Assembly: GCA_903828515.1 (NCBI GenBank)
Contig: CAIKMD010000003.1
Coordinates: 1-64,000 of the forward strand
Length of the DNA stretch: 64,000 nucleotides
From: an uncultured Rhodospirillales bacterium
GTDB lineage: Bacteria; Pseudomonadota; Alphaproteobacteria; ATCC43930; CGMCC-115725
Reading direction: 5' to 3'
The notes under the pieces: model-generated
What the model was told of the DNA's origin: nothing
The model's input: only the letters and a program-made list of their open reading frames with translations
Databases searched by the model: none
Made by a program: the position numbers and the translations under genes
Part shown: positions 37,029 through 47,189 of the stretch, one piece after another
How the letters are laid out: each line of letters opens with the position of its first letter
How positions within the stretch are numbered: position 1 is the first letter of the stretch

Positions 37029-38947
37029 GAGGCATTTGTAGACGCCGCAGACATCTTTTCGGCAAACCATTAGCTAGCAAGCATTATCCGCAGTTATTCT
37101 AGAATTGGGTAGTTGGGTGGTTTCGGGTTCAGACCAGTACGGTTCAAGCCGTCTAGGGGGATGGAATGGAAGCACAGAATAGATTGCTGCCCAATTGGTT
37201 TGACCGAATTCGAAGCGGCCAATTGCGATTGCCCCGATTTCAACGTTATGAGGCTTGGGGACCCAATGAAGTTGCAAGCATTCTTGAAGCGATGTTACGC
37301 GGCCTCCCAGCCGGAGCCGCTTTGATCTTGCAGGTTGGAGATAAAGAAATATTCAAAAGCCGCACTATGGCGGGTGCTCCCGAGCCAGCCGAGCGAGTCA
37401 ATGAGCATTTACTAGATGGACAACAGCGTCTCACGGCTCTTTGGAGAAGCTTGAACGATTCATACGACGACCGAACATATTTTGTTTATTTCGGCGAAGA
37501 CGAAGACACAAAAGAGCGTCGAATACTCGTCCATGCGCAAGCGCGATGGTTTAAAGAAGATGGTCGGAGATTTCCGGTCTGGGCAGATGACCCTAGCGAG
37601 ATACACGCTCGCGAATACATACCGCTGAGCCTTCTACGGCCGGGCGACGTTGGGAAAGTTATTCGGAACTGGTGCGATGCAGCGACCGATAATGACGAGC
37701 ACGCCAGTCGGGAGCTTTTGGATGAGGTGTACGGACTTCGAGAGACGGTGACGCGATATAATCTGCCCTATTTATCTCTTCCGGTTACCACGAAAAAAAA
37801 CGTGGCGCTCGACGTATTTCTAAAACTCAACACCAGTTCCGTAAAACTCACGCCATTCGATATAATCGTTGCAGAGGTCGAAGCCGAGACCGACCAATCG
37901 CTACATGCTTTAGTGCATAAACTGATCGCGGATGCCCCCGGCATAGACCGGTATATCGAACCCGAAAATCTAATCCTCAATGTTGCGGCAATGCGCGAGG
38001 ATCATTCGCCTACTCAGGCGAGCTATTCCTTATTGGATCTCACAAAACTCGTGACGGAATGGGACAAGCTCGCGGCAGGAGTTCGCTGGATGGTCTCAAT
38101 TTTGGAGGAGGAGTGTATATTCGATAATACACGTCTTCCCACGGTAGCAGTCCTTAACACGCTCAGTGCCTTACATGAACATTTGCCGCCTGCATTGGAC
38201 GCGCGAGGCAATGCGCTAACCCTTATTCGCAAATATTTATGGCGTGCGTTTTTCACGAGGCGTTATGAAAATGCTGCCGCCACAATGGCGCTACAAGATT
38301 TTCGCGGATTGCGTGATGCACTACAAAATAAGAAAGACGCAGCTCCCATTCCCATTTTTAACGAAAAAGACTACCCGCTCCCAACCAGTGAAGAGTTGAC
38401 GGGGGCCGGCTGGCCTAAGGCTAGAGATACTCTTGCCCGCGCAGTGCTAGCCGCCACCATCCGAAGAGGTGCTTTCGACTTAGCCGACGGTGAGCGGGCA
38501 ACAAAGGAACGCCTTGGGATGCGCGAATATCACCATCTTTTCCCTGACGCATTGCTAACGGGAGAGGAAACCGGTCGCTTGCCGTCGGAGGCCAGCTATA
38601 CGGCTCTGAACTGCGCGCTCATTACATGGCGTACAAATAGGAACATTTCAGCCAAAGACCCCTTGACCTACTTGCGTGAACGAATCGACCGGGCAGACTT
38701 GGGCGAAGAGGCTATTAAGGGCCGCTTGCGATCCCACCTAATTCCTTACGAACAACTCAACGTCGGCGGGTATGCAAAAATTGCTGATCCACAGACACGC
38801 TCGGCGCGGATCAAGAGCGATTACGATGTTTTTTTAGCAGCACGCGCTGAGCTTATGGTTCCCGTTGTCCAACAGCTTTGCAGCGGCAATGCTGACCTAG
38901 CATAGATAATCGATCAAAAAGCTTATCGACGCGATCAAGGACAAGTA
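37006..38947 (+). mobile_element. Inserted element bounded by perfect 22-bp direct repeats, carrying one defence-like gene
   Basis: 37006-37027 (3' end of ccmI) and 38926-38947 are identical over 22 bp: they begin TCGACGCGATC and end AAGGACAAGTA, then diverge. The 1,898 bp between them hold a single gene. They are visibly richer in A+T than either side; for example, 37441-37500 has only 24 G/C of 60, while the flanks are high-GC throughout. Removing the insert and one repeat restores a normal ccmI stop next to the convergent doxX-like gene. No terminal inverted repeats, transposase or integrase were seen. A 22-bp duplication is longer than most transposon target duplications and resembles the core (attL/attR) of site-specific integration at a gene 3' end. 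Confidence 0.7.
37166..38905 (+). CDS. GmrSD-like (DUF262 + DUF1524/HNH) putative type IV restriction enzyme
   Basis: The 579-residue protein has the DUF262 (GmrS-type, ParB-like NTPase) features: RLPRFQRYEAWGPNEVASIL (residues 21-40), LLDGQQRLTALW (82-93, with the DGQQR motif) and FLKLNTSSVKLTPFD (218-232). Its C-terminal part has an HNH/DUF1524-like pattern: YHHLFPDALL (455-464), LNCALIT (481-487) and NRNISAKDP (491-499). GmrSD proteins cut phage DNA carrying modified (for example glucosylated) cytosine. Here both halves are in one chain. ATG 37166 has AGGGGG 5 bp upstream. Codon use is AT-biased and clearly unlike that of its neighbours, which fits recent transfer. The phage target is unknown. 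Confidence 0.82.
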   Translation: MEAQNRLLPNWFDRIRSGQLRLPRFQRYEAWGPNEVASILEAMLRGLPAGAALILQVGDKEIFKSRTMAGAPEPAERVNEHLLDGQQRLTALWRSLNDSYDDRTYFVYFGEDEDTKERRILVHAQARWFKEDGRRFPVWADDPSEIHAREYIPLSLLRPGDVGKVIRNWCDAATDNDEHASRELLDEVYGLRETVTRYNLPYLSLPVTTKKNVALDVFLKLNTSSVKLTPFDIIVAEVEAETDQSLHALVHKLIADAPGIDRYIEPENLILNVAAMREDHSPTQASYSLLDLTKLVTEWDKLAAGVRWMVSILEEECIFDNTRLPTVAVLNTLSALHEHLPPALDARGNALTLIRKYLWRAFFTRRYENAAATMALQDFRGLRDALQNKKDAAPIPIFNEKDYPLPTSEELTGAGWPKARDTLARAVLAATIRRGAFDLADGERATKERLGMREYHHLFPDALLTGEETGRLPSEASYTALNCALITWRTNRNISAKDPLTYLRERIDRADLGEEAIKGRLRSHLIPYEQLNVGGYAKIADPQTRSARIKSDYDVFLAARAELMVPVVQQLCSGNADLA

Positions 38948-38954
38948 GCCGGGC

Positions 38955-39362
38955 TTACGACCGCTTCATCAGCCGGTCGACGCTCCACGCGCCGCCGCCG
39001 ACCAGGACGAACATGAAAAAGAAGAAGCTGTAAATCGCTTCGGTCTGGCCGCCATTGGCCAGCGGGAAAAAGCCGCGCGCCATCCGGTTGGCGTAGATGA
39101 AAAAGGCGACCGCCATTTCGCCGGACAGGATCAGGGCGACCCAGCGCGTGTAGAACCCGGCCGCCAGCAGAATGCCGCCGATGATCTCGATTCCGCCGGC
39201 CAGCCCGAGCATCGACCAGGCCTGGAAATTCGGTGGCGACGCGGCGGGCCAGCCGAAATGCTTCGAGAGACCGTGCTGCAGATAAAGCAGCCCGAGGAAG
39301 ATTCGCACGACGCTGAGCAGGCGCGGCGCCCACACATCGCGAAACGCTGCACTGTCGAACAT
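38955..39362 (-). CDS. DoxX family membrane protein
   Basis: The 135-residue protein has four membrane segments: LLSVVRIFLGLLYLQHGLSKHF (the DoxX opening), GLAGGIEIIGGILLAAGFYTRWVALILSGEMAVAFFIYA, and FFFFMFVLVGGGAWSVDRLM. DoxX proteins are poorly characterised and have been linked to thiol or quinone stress. Its stop lies 7 bp from the right-hand repeat of the insertion, so before the insertion it would have directly faced ccmI. Confidence 0.9.
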   Translation of the reverse strand: MFDSAAFRDVWAPRLLSVVRIFLGLLYLQHGLSKHFGWPAASPPNFQAWSMLGLAGGIEIIGGILLAAGFYTRWVALILSGEMAVAFFIYANRMARGFFPLANGGQTEAIYSFFFFMFVLVGGGAWSVDRLMKRS

Positions 39363-39387
39363 GGCGTCGTTCCCCCGATAAAGTTCG

Positions 39388-40026
39388 TCAGTTCGCGCTG
39401 AAGGCCGCTTCGGTCTTGGCGCGAATTTCGTCGACGGTGACGCCCGGCGCGCGCTCCAAAAGACGCATGCCTTTGCCGCCGTGCTTGTCGATCTCGAACA
39501 CGCCGAGATCGGTGATCACCATGTCGACGACCTGCGAGCCGGTCAGCGGCAAGGTGCAGCGCTTCAACAATTTCGGCCCGTCCTTGGCCGAATGCTCCAT
39601 CACCACGACGACTTTTTTGACCCCGGCGACGAGATCCATCGCGCCGCCCATGCCTTTGACGACCTTGCCGGGGATCATCCAGTTGGCGAGATCGCCATTC
39701 TCGGCAACCTGCATCGCGCCGAGGATGGCGAGATTGATGTGACCGCCGCGTATCATCCCGAAGCTGTCGGCGCTCGAGAAAAAGCTCGTCGTCGGCAATT
39801 CGGTTACGGTCTGCTTGCCGGCATTGATGAGGTCGGGGTCTTCATCGCCTTCATAGGGAAACGGCCCGAAGCCGAGCATGCCGTTCTCGCTCTGAAGCTG
39901 AACCTGCATGCCTTGGGGGATGTAGTTCGACACCAGCGTCGGGATGCCGATGCCGAGATTGACGTAGTAGCCGTCGCGCAGTTCTTTTGCCGCGCGCGCC
40001 GCCATTTCATCGCGTGTCCAAGCCAT
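39388..40026 (-). CDS. scoB: 3-oxoacid (succinyl-CoA) CoA-transferase subunit B
   Basis: The 212-residue protein has the family features [16 protein letters not shown] and [14 protein letters not shown], in which the Glu of SENG forms the CoA thioester intermediate, then [14 protein letters not shown] and [16 protein letters not shown]. It transfers CoA from succinyl-CoA to acetoacetate, in use of ketone bodies or PHB. It follows subunit A with an 11-bp gap. Distinguishing ScoB from related AtoA/PcaJ enzymes by sequence alone is uncertain. Confidence 0.93.
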   Translation of the reverse strand: MAWTRDEMAARAAKELRDGYYVNLGIGIPTLVSNYIPQGMQVQLQSENGMLGFGPFPYEGDEDPDLINAGKQTVTELPTTSFFSSADSFGMIRGGHINLAILGAMQVAENGDLANWMIPGKVVKGMGGAMDLVAGVKKVVVVMEHSAKDGPKLLKRCTLPLTGSQVVDMVITDLGVFEIDKHGGKGMRLLERAPGVTVDEIRAKTEAAFSAN

Positions 40027-40037
40027 GATCGCTTCTC

Positions 40038-40742
40038 CTAGCCGCGCTTCCGCACGGTGCGCACTTCGATGCGTTTCACCGGGTCTTTCACATGAACGAT
40101 GCGCTGGACGAAAATGCCCGGCGTCATGATCTGGTCAGGCTCGATCTGGCCCGGTTCGACCAGATGCTCGACCTCGGCGACGGTGACCTTGCCGGCGGTC
40201 GCCATCATCGGATTGAAATTCCGCGCGGTCTTGCGATAGACGAGGTTGCCCTCGGTATCGCCCTTCCAGGCATGGACGATCGAAACATCGGCAACGATGC
40301 CGCGCTCCATCACATAATTCTGGCCGTCGAATTCGCGCGTCTCTTTGCCTTCGGCGATGACCGTGCCGTAGCCGGTCTTGGTGAAGAACGCCGGAATGCC
40401 CGCGCCGCCGGCACGGATGCGTTCCGCCAGCGTGCCTTGCGGGTTGAATTCGAGTTCAAGCGCGCCCTTCAGGAACAATTCCGCGAAAAGCTTGTTCTCG
40501 CCGACATAGGACGAGATCATCTTTTTGATCTGGCCCGACTCCAGCAAAAGCCCGAGCCCGGCGCCGTCGGTGCCGGCGTTGTTCGAGACGAAGGTGAGAT
40601 TCTTGACGCCCGATTTGCGAATCGCGTCGATCAGCGCATCGGGCACGCCGCACAGGCCGAACCCGCCCGACATCATCAACATGCCGTCGTGCAACAGCCC
40701 GGCCAGCGCCGCATCCGCCGTCGGATAAACCTTGTTCGCCAT
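40038..40742 (-). CDS. scoA: 3-oxoacid (succinyl-CoA) CoA-transferase subunit A
   Basis: The 234-residue protein has the subunit A motifs [16 protein letters not shown] (the CoA-transferase glycine-rich turn), [33 protein letters not shown], and [27 protein letters not shown]. It forms a heteromer with the product of the next gene. The pair stands alone, with no beta-ketothiolase or hydroxybutyrate dehydrogenase gene adjacent in the window. Confidence 0.93.
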   Translation of the reverse strand: MANKVYPTADAALAGLLHDGMLMMSGGFGLCGVPDALIDAIRKSGVKNLTFVSNNAGTDGAGLGLLLESGQIKKMISSYVGENKLFAELFLKGALELEFNPQGTLAERIRAGGAGIPAFFTKTGYGTVIAEGKETREFDGQNYVMERGIVADVSIVHAWKGDTEGNLVYRKTARNFNPMMATAGKVTVAEVEHLVEPGQIEPDQIMTPGIFVQRIVHVKDPVKRIEVRTVRKRG

Positions 40743-40808
40743 TCCGGCAAGCTCCTCCCTAGAACGCGTTCAGTCCTATCACGCCCGAGGGCGATTCGCC
40801 ACCGGGCG

Positions 40809-41114
40809 CTATTTCCGATCGCGGGCCGGCGCCACCGCGTCGATGGCATGCGCGAGCTTGATGTCGCGCGGGCTCAGCCCCTCGACATCGTGGGTCGAGA
40901 GGATGATTTCGACCCGGTTGTAGACGTTGAACCATTCGGGATGGTGGTCCATCTTCTCGGCCAGCAGGGCCACTTGGGACATGAAGCCCCAGGCCTCGCC
41001 GAAGGTGCCGAAATGAAACACCTTGCGGACCGCGTCGCGATCCTCGACCTCGGTCCAGCCCTTGAGTTCCGCCACTGCCGCCTTGCGTGCCGCGCCGATC
41101 AGTCGTTCGACCAT
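40809..41114 (-). CDS. phhB: 4a-hydroxytetrahydrobiopterin dehydratase (PCD/DCoH)
   Basis: The 101-residue protein contains the PCD signature [39 protein letters not shown], including the two His and the Asp that line the pterin site. It dehydrates the 4a-carbinolamine made by pterin-dependent aromatic hydroxylases. No phenylalanine hydroxylase gene lies in the window; in such cases a role in molybdopterin or folate-type metabolism is also discussed. Confidence 0.95.
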   Translation of the reverse strand: MVERLIGAARKAAVAELKGWTEVEDRDAVRKVFHFGTFGEAWGFMSQVALLAEKMDHHPEWFNVYNRVEIILSTHDVEGLSPRDIKLAHAIDAVAPARDRK

Positions 41115-41152
41115 GGTCCGTCTCCTGTCGCTTTTAGCCCGGTTTGCCGTCG

Positions 41153-41542
41153 ATGACCCAAAACCCGCCCTCGCTCGCCGATCTCGAAAACATGGCGCAT
41201 AAGGCGCTGGGCACCATTCCCGACGAGCTGAAACGCCATGTCGGCGAGGTCATCATCCGCGTCGAGGACTTTCCCGACGAGGAGACCGAGGACGAAATGG
41301 ACCTGGCGAGCCCGTTCGACCTCCTGGGCCTCTATCGGGGCGTGTCATTGCCGCTGCAAAGCGTATCGCAGCCGCGACCGGGGATCGAGATGATCTTTCT
41401 CTATCGCCGTCCGATCCTCGATTACTGGTGCGAGACCGGCGACGATCTCTATGACGTGGTGCGCCACGTTTTAATCCACGAAATCGGCCATCATTTCGGC
41501 TTCTCCGACGACGACATGGAACGGATCGAGGGCGAGGATTAG
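41153..41542 (+). CDS. Metallopeptidase family (zincin-like) protein
   Basis: The 129-residue protein is an alpha/beta minigluzincin-like unit with the zinc motif [17 protein letters not shown] near its C-terminus. Its earlier part contains [12 protein letters not shown] and [16 protein letters not shown] provides the two His ligands and the catalytic Glu. Small proteins of this type are common in alphaproteobacteria and actinobacteria, but their substrate is not known. ATG 41153 is chosen over an upstream TTG (41144). The TAG stop is nested with the TAA of the convergent UDG-like gene. Confidence 0.9.
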   Translation: MTQNPPSLADLENMAHKALGTIPDELKRHVGEVIIRVEDFPDEETEDEMDLASPFDLLGLYRGVSLPLQSVSQPRPGIEMIFLYRRPILDYWCETGDDLYDVVRHVLIHEIGHHFGFSDDDMERIEGED

Positions 41543-42126
41543 AGCAGCGCCTTCACCAGCCGCTTCGTCTCGGGGAGCAGGCGTTTGGCGAACCACGGAT
41601 TGTCGCGCTCGAAATTCATCGTCCGCCATGACGGGTGCGGCAAGACGAGAAATCGCGGCAGGTATTCCTCATAGGCCGCGACCGTCTCGCGCATCGTCCG
41701 CTTCGTCTTGTCGGCGAGGTAGTAATCGATCGCGTAGGAACCGACGAGCAGCGTCAATTCGAGGCGCGGCAGCACGGCCAGTATGCGCTCGTGCCAGAGC
41801 GGCGCGCATTCCGGGCGCGGCGGCCGGTCGCCACCCTTGGCGAAACGGCCCGGATAGCACATCCCCATCGGCAGGACGGCGACCCGTTTCTCGTCATAAA
41901 AGGTCTCGCGATCGATGCCGAGCCAGTCGCGCAGCCGGTCCCCGCTGCGGTCGTTGAACGAGAGGCCGGTTTCGTGGACCTTGGTTCCCGGCGCCTGGCT
42001 GATGATGAGAAGCCGCGCCGTCGAGCGCCCGCGCAAGGTCGGGCGCGGACCCAGCGGCAAATGCGGCGCGCAGAGCGTGCAGCCGCGGATTTCCGTGAAC
42101 AGCGTATCGAGCCGGGTCCGAGCCAT
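41539..42126 (-). CDS. Uracil-DNA glycosylase family protein
   Basis: The 195 residues show the UDG-superfamily order: a CTLCAPHLPLGPRPTL opening, LLIISQAPGTKVHETGLSFNDRSGDRLRDWL (motif A-like GxAPG), VLPMGMCYPG, and LVLPHPSWRTMNFERDNPWF (motif B-like HPS). Similar proteins are often annotated as uracil-DNA glycosylases of unassigned class. The SQAPG rather than GEAPG motif and only two Cys in the N-terminal part suggest it lacks the usual four-Cys [4Fe-4S] site. The substrate is uncertain. Confidence 0.78.
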   Translation of the reverse strand: MARTRLDTLFTEIRGCTLCAPHLPLGPRPTLRGRSTARLLIISQAPGTKVHETGLSFNDRSGDRLRDWLGIDRETFYDEKRVAVLPMGMCYPGRFAKGGDRPPRPECAPLWHERILAVLPRLELTLLVGSYAIDYYLADKTKRTMRETVAAYEEYLPRFLVLPHPSWRTMNFERDNPWFAKRLLPETKRLVKALL

Positions 42127-42280
42127 GGCGGTTATCTAGGAAGTCTCGCGCGCAAAGAAAGTGGGCGATTTGGCGATTGATGCGGGGAAGAGCGCCCTCC
42201 TATGATGCGCCCGTCGAGAATGCCCCAATCGATTGTCGCAGCCAGTCGAACCAGCGGATGGCTCAAAAGAGAGGATTATA

Positions 42281-43261
42281 ATGAAGGGAAAGATCGCACT
42301 CGAGGAGCACTGGAGCCTTCCGGAGACGCTGGAAGATTCACGCGGCTTCGTCGGTGGCTCGGCGGATTGGAGCCGGTTCGAACGACAAATCCTCGAACTC
42401 GGCGACGAACGCGTCTCCGAAATGGAAGAGAACGGCATCGACCACCAGATCGTCTCGCTCAACGCGCCGGCCATTCAGGCGGTCGTCAGCACGAACGAGG
42501 CGATCGACCTTGCCCACCGCGCCAACAACACGATGGCGAAGCTGGTGAACAAGAACCGCAAGCGCTTCTCCGGCTTCGCGGCCTTGCCGATGCAGGATCC
42601 CACGGCGGCGGCCAATGAGCTGGAACGCTGCGTGAAGGAACACGGCTATGTCGGCGCGCTGGTGAACAGCTTCACCCAGAAGGACAAACCGGATACCGCG
42701 CTCTATTACGACCTGCCCGAATACCGGCCGTTCTGGAAGAAGGTCTCGGAGCTGGATGTGCCGTTCTACATCCATCCGCGCTCGCCGCTGCTCAGCAAGG
42801 CGCCGGAATATGAGGGCCATCCCTGGCTGATGAGCTCGCCCTGGGGCTTTGCCGCGGACACGGCGGTCCATTCGCTGCGGCTGTGCGGTTCGGGCCTGTT
42901 CAAGGAATACCCGAACCTCAAGATCGTCATCGGGCACATGGGCGAAGGCATCCCCTTCTTCCTGTGGCGCATCGATGCGCGCATGCGCTTTTCCCCGCGC
43001 GGTTACAAGGGCGGCGACTTCCTGGGCGAGACCTTCATCAAGCACTTCTGGATCACGACCAGCGGCAATTTCTGCACGCCGTCGTTCCAGTGCGCGCTCT
43101 CGATGATGGGCATCGATAAAGTCCTGTTCTCGGCGGATTATCCGTTCGAGACCAATAAGGACGCCGCCGAGTGGTTCGACGGGCTGGAGATCGCCGCTGC
43201 CGACAAGGAGAAGATCGGCCGCACCAATGCGATGAAGCTGTTCAAGCTCGATATGAAGTAA
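42281..43261 (+). CDS. Amidohydrolase, gamma-resorcylate decarboxylase-like
   Basis: The 326-residue protein starts MKGKIALEEHW, the opening of gamma-resorcylate and 2,3-dihydroxybenzoate decarboxylases, in which the Glu and His (EEH) bind the metal. Further landmarks are VPFYIHPRSPL, LKIVIGHMGEGIPFFLWRID and KVLFSADYPFE, with the last Asp of the barrel. It most likely removes CO2 from a hydroxybenzoate. The ATG follows AAAAGAGAGG. It is separate from the other amidohydrolase at 23957 and has a different opening motif. Confidence 0.85.
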   Translation: MKGKIALEEHWSLPETLEDSRGFVGGSADWSRFERQILELGDERVSEMEENGIDHQIVSLNAPAIQAVVSTNEAIDLAHRANNTMAKLVNKNRKRFSGFAALPMQDPTAAANELERCVKEHGYVGALVNSFTQKDKPDTALYYDLPEYRPFWKKVSELDVPFYIHPRSPLLSKAPEYEGHPWLMSSPWGFAADTAVHSLRLCGSGLFKEYPNLKIVIGHMGEGIPFFLWRIDARMRFSPRGYKGGDFLGETFIKHFWITTSGNFCTPSFQCALSMMGIDKVLFSADYPFETNKDAAEWFDGLEIAAADKEKIGRTNAMKLFKLDMK

Positions 43262-43274
43262 ACTGAGGTAACGC

Positions 43275-45320
43275 CTATCGAAGTGCCGCCGCGATGTTGC
43301 CGCCGTCAACGGTGGTGACATCCGCGGTGGTCTTCAGCGCCAGCGCCTGATTGAGAAACGCCTGCGCCACGTCCTCGGCGGTGACTTCCCGGCCGAGAAG
43401 ATTTCCCGCCATGTAATCGTGCTCGCTCAAACCGCGCGCCTTCGAGCGTGTGGCGATCATCGCCGAATCGAGCAGGCCCGAGCGGATGCGATCGGCGTTC
43501 ACCGCATTGGCGCGGATCCCGTCCTTGCCGTAATCGAGCGCGTATTGGCGCGAGAGAAACAGCGTCGCCGCCTTGGGCAAACCATAAGGCCCGAAATCGG
43601 CGCCCGGATTGACCGCCTGTTTCGAGACGTTGAACAACAGGCATCCGCCGGTGCCCTGCGCCAGCATGATCTTCACCGCTGCCTGGGCCACGCGTTGATG
43701 CGCGAAGAAATTCAGCTCGAAACTTTTCCGTAACACCGCCTCGTCGACCTCGCCGATACGGCCCTGCCAGGCAGCACCGGCGTTGGAGACGACGATGTCG
43801 AGCCCGCCGAATTCGGCGGCGACCGCGGCAAAGGCGTCGTGCACGGACTGCGCGTTCGTCACATCGCAGGCGAGACCGATGCCGCCGAGTTTCTTCGCGA
43901 TGCCCTGCGCCACCGCGCCGTCGAGATCGAGCACCGCGACTTCGGCGCCGTTATCCTTGAAGAGTTTCGCGGTCGCCGCGCCGATCGCGCCGGCGCCGCC
44001 GGTGATCGCCACGATCTGACCGGCCAACGGCTTTTCCGCGACGGTGCCGAGCTTCGCCTGTTCCAGCGACCAGTATTCCATGTCGAAGAGATCGCGCTCG
44101 GGCAGCGCCTCGAAGCGGCCGATCGCTTCGGCGTCGCCGATCGTCAGCACGGTGTTCTCAGCGATGTCAGCGGCGATGCGCGCGTCTTTCTTGCTGCGTC
44201 CCATGCCGAACAGGCCGAGGCCCGGCACCAGGATCACGCGCGGCAACGGATCGAGTTCGCGCTTGGCCTTGTCGGCGTTGCGTTTGAAGTAATCGTGATA
44301 GGCGGCAACGAACTTTTCCGCGGCCGCGCGCACGTTGGCGCGGAACCCGGCCGGATCGGCGGCGTCGGGCGCGGGCACGACCAGCGGGATGTTCTTGGTG
44401 CGGATGGTGTGATCGGGCGTCACCACGCCTTGTTGCGCGTAGCGCGCGATCTCGGCGCCGTTCACATAATTGAGGATGCGCGCGTCGCTGCGGAAATCGA
44501 GGATGAGCCGGCGCCAGGCGCCTTCGGTTTTCGCGTCGGGCGCGCTGCATGCGCCGCGCAGGACCGGCGCGATATCGGCCACCGTCGCGAGCCGCGCGGG
44601 CAAAGCAGCCGGGGTGAAAATCTTTTTGCGGTCGCGCGCCAGCCGATCTTCGGCGCGCGTCACCATGTCGATCATGCGCTCATAGGCTTCGCGCGCCGTG
44701 GCGCCGAAGGTGAAGATGCCGTGCTTGACCAGGATCAGGCCTTCGACCGACGGATCGGCGTCGTATACCTCGGCGGCTTTTTTGGCGAGCGCGAAGCCCG
44801 GCATGATGTAGGGCACGAGACCCATGCGCTTGCCGTAGATCTCGGCGCAGATCGCGGTGGCATCGGGCTGGTTGGCGATGCTGAGCACCGCCGTCGAATG
44901 GGTGTGATCGACGAATTTCAGCGGCAGGAAAGCGTGCAGCAGCGTCTCGACCGAGGGGTTGGGCGCGCCGGGATCGAGCAGGTTCGCGCGCTGCTGGCGC
45001 ACCATGTCCTCGTCGCTCAAGGCCTCGCGCGCGCGTAATTTCAGCAGCGGCTTCATCCGCACGGCGGGCAGGCCGGCGGGCTCGATATCGCCCATGTCCC
45101 AGCCGCTGCCTTTGACGCAAAGAACCTCGACCTCGTCGCCGCTGAGGTCGGTGGCGGTCGTCTTGACCGAGGTATTGCCGCCGCCATGCAGGACGAGCAG
45201 CGGGTCGAGGCCGAGCAGCCGTGAGGTGTAGACGCGCAAGGCGAGATCGCGGCCGATGCCCTGTTGGGCATAGCGCGTGACCATCGCCTCGGCGTCTTCG
45301 TCGCGCCAATTGCTTTTCAT
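43275..45320 (-). CDS. Bifunctional aldolase / short-chain dehydrogenase (RhaD-RhaE-like)
   Basis: The 681-residue fusion has an N-terminal class II aldolase (LHGGGNTSVKTTATDLSGDEVEVLCVKGSGWD, KFVDHTHSTAVLS with zinc His, ILVKHGIFTFGATAREAYE). Its C-terminal SDR domain has GQIVAITGGAGAIGAATAKLF, VVSNAGAAWQG, and a YGLPK catalytic YxxxK. Such fusions split rhamnulose-1-phosphate and oxidise lactaldehyde in rhamnose catabolism. No other rhamnose gene is adjacent, so the substrate here may be a different phospho-sugar. Confidence 0.9.
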   Translation of the reverse strand: MKSNWRDEDAEAMVTRYAQQGIGRDLALRVYTSRLLGLDPLLVLHGGGNTSVKTTATDLSGDEVEVLCVKGSGWDMGDIEPAGLPAVRMKPLLKLRAREALSDEDMVRQQRANLLDPGAPNPSVETLLHAFLPLKFVDHTHSTAVLSIANQPDATAICAEIYGKRMGLVPYIMPGFALAKKAAEVYDADPSVEGLILVKHGIFTFGATAREAYERMIDMVTRAEDRLARDRKKIFTPAALPARLATVADIAPVLRGACSAPDAKTEGAWRRLILDFRSDARILNYVNGAEIARYAQQGVVTPDHTIRTKNIPLVVPAPDAADPAGFRANVRAAAEKFVAAYHDYFKRNADKAKRELDPLPRVILVPGLGLFGMGRSKKDARIAADIAENTVLTIGDAEAIGRFEALPERDLFDMEYWSLEQAKLGTVAEKPLAGQIVAITGGAGAIGAATAKLFKDNGAEVAVLDLDGAVAQGIAKKLGGIGLACDVTNAQSVHDAFAAVAAEFGGLDIVVSNAGAAWQGRIGEVDEAVLRKSFELNFFAHQRVAQAAVKIMLAQGTGGCLLFNVSKQAVNPGADFGPYGLPKAATLFLSRQYALDYGKDGIRANAVNADRIRSGLLDSAMIATRSKARGLSEHDYMAGNLLGREVTAEDVAQAFLNQALALKTTADVTTVDGGNIAAALR

Positions 45321-45347
45321 GCGGGCGATTATAAACGAAGTGGGCGC

Positions 45348-46204
<857 letters not shown>

Positions 46205-46205
<1 letters not shown>

Positions 46206-47182
46206 CAGATCGCGAGCATGCGTTCGACCGCGCGCCGCGCATTGGCCGCGATCGCGGGATCGATGGTGACCTCGAACTGCATGTTCTCGAGCGCCGCGCG
46301 AATCTTCGGCAGGGTGATCTGCTTCATGTGCGGGCAGAGATTGCACGGGCGCACGAAGTCGATATCGGCATGGGAGGCCGCGATATTGTCGCTCATCGAG
46401 CATTCGGTCATCAGCACGACGCGGCCGGGGCGTTCGCGATCGACATAATCCGCCATCGCCGCGGTCGAGCCGGCGAAATCGGATGCGGCCACCACCTCGG
46501 GCGGGCATTCGGGATGCGCCAGCACGACGATGCCGGGATAACGCTCGCGCAATTCGCGAATCTCGGCGGCGGTGAAGCGCTCGTGCACTTCGCAATGGCC
46601 TTTCCAGGCGATGATCTTGACGTTGGTTTCAGCCGCCACGTTCTGCGCCAGGTATTCGTCGGGCAGCATGATGACCGTCGGCACGCCGAGGGATTCGACG
46701 ATCTTCTTGGCATTGCCCGAGGTGCAGCAGATGTCGCTTTCGGCCTTCACCGCCGCTGAGGTGTTCACATAAGTGATCACCGGCACGCCGGGATAGCGCT
46801 TGCGCATCAGGCGCACGTCTTCGGCGGTGATCGAGGCGGCGAGCGAGCAGCCCGCGCCCGGATCGGGGATGAGCACGGTCTTCTGCGGATTGAGCAGTTT
46901 TGCCGTCTCGGCCATGAAGTGGACGCCCGCGAGCACGATCACCGACGCGTCGGTCTTCGCCGCCTCGCGCGCCAGCGCCAGACTGTCGCCGACGATGTCG
47001 GAGACGCAGTGATAGATTTCCGGCGTCTGATAATTATGCGCGAGGATCACCGCGTTGCGCTCGCGCTTCCACGCGAGAATCGCCTCGATGTCGTCGGCGA
47101 AGACCGGCCATTCGATCGCCGGAATGACGGTCTTCACTTTGTCGTAAAGCGAGGGTGCCCGAGGGGTCAGCGTGTCCGGCAT
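46205..47182 (-). CDS. nadA: Quinolinate synthase NadA
   Basis: The 325-residue protein has the NadA features [63 protein letters not shown], and three conserved Cys, in [18 protein letters not shown] and [13 protein letters not shown]. These hold the [4Fe-4S] cluster. It condenses iminoaspartate with DHAP to quinolinate. It is the first gene of the nadA-nadC pair, preceded by a symmetrical operator and the regulator gene. Confidence 0.97.
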
Positions 47183-47189
47183 GGTTTTT

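Noticed and set aside
37126-37156. GGTTCAAGCC-type sequence before the GmrSD-like gene that resembles a tRNA T arm
   Set aside because: No acceptor, D or anticodon stem could be fitted around it.
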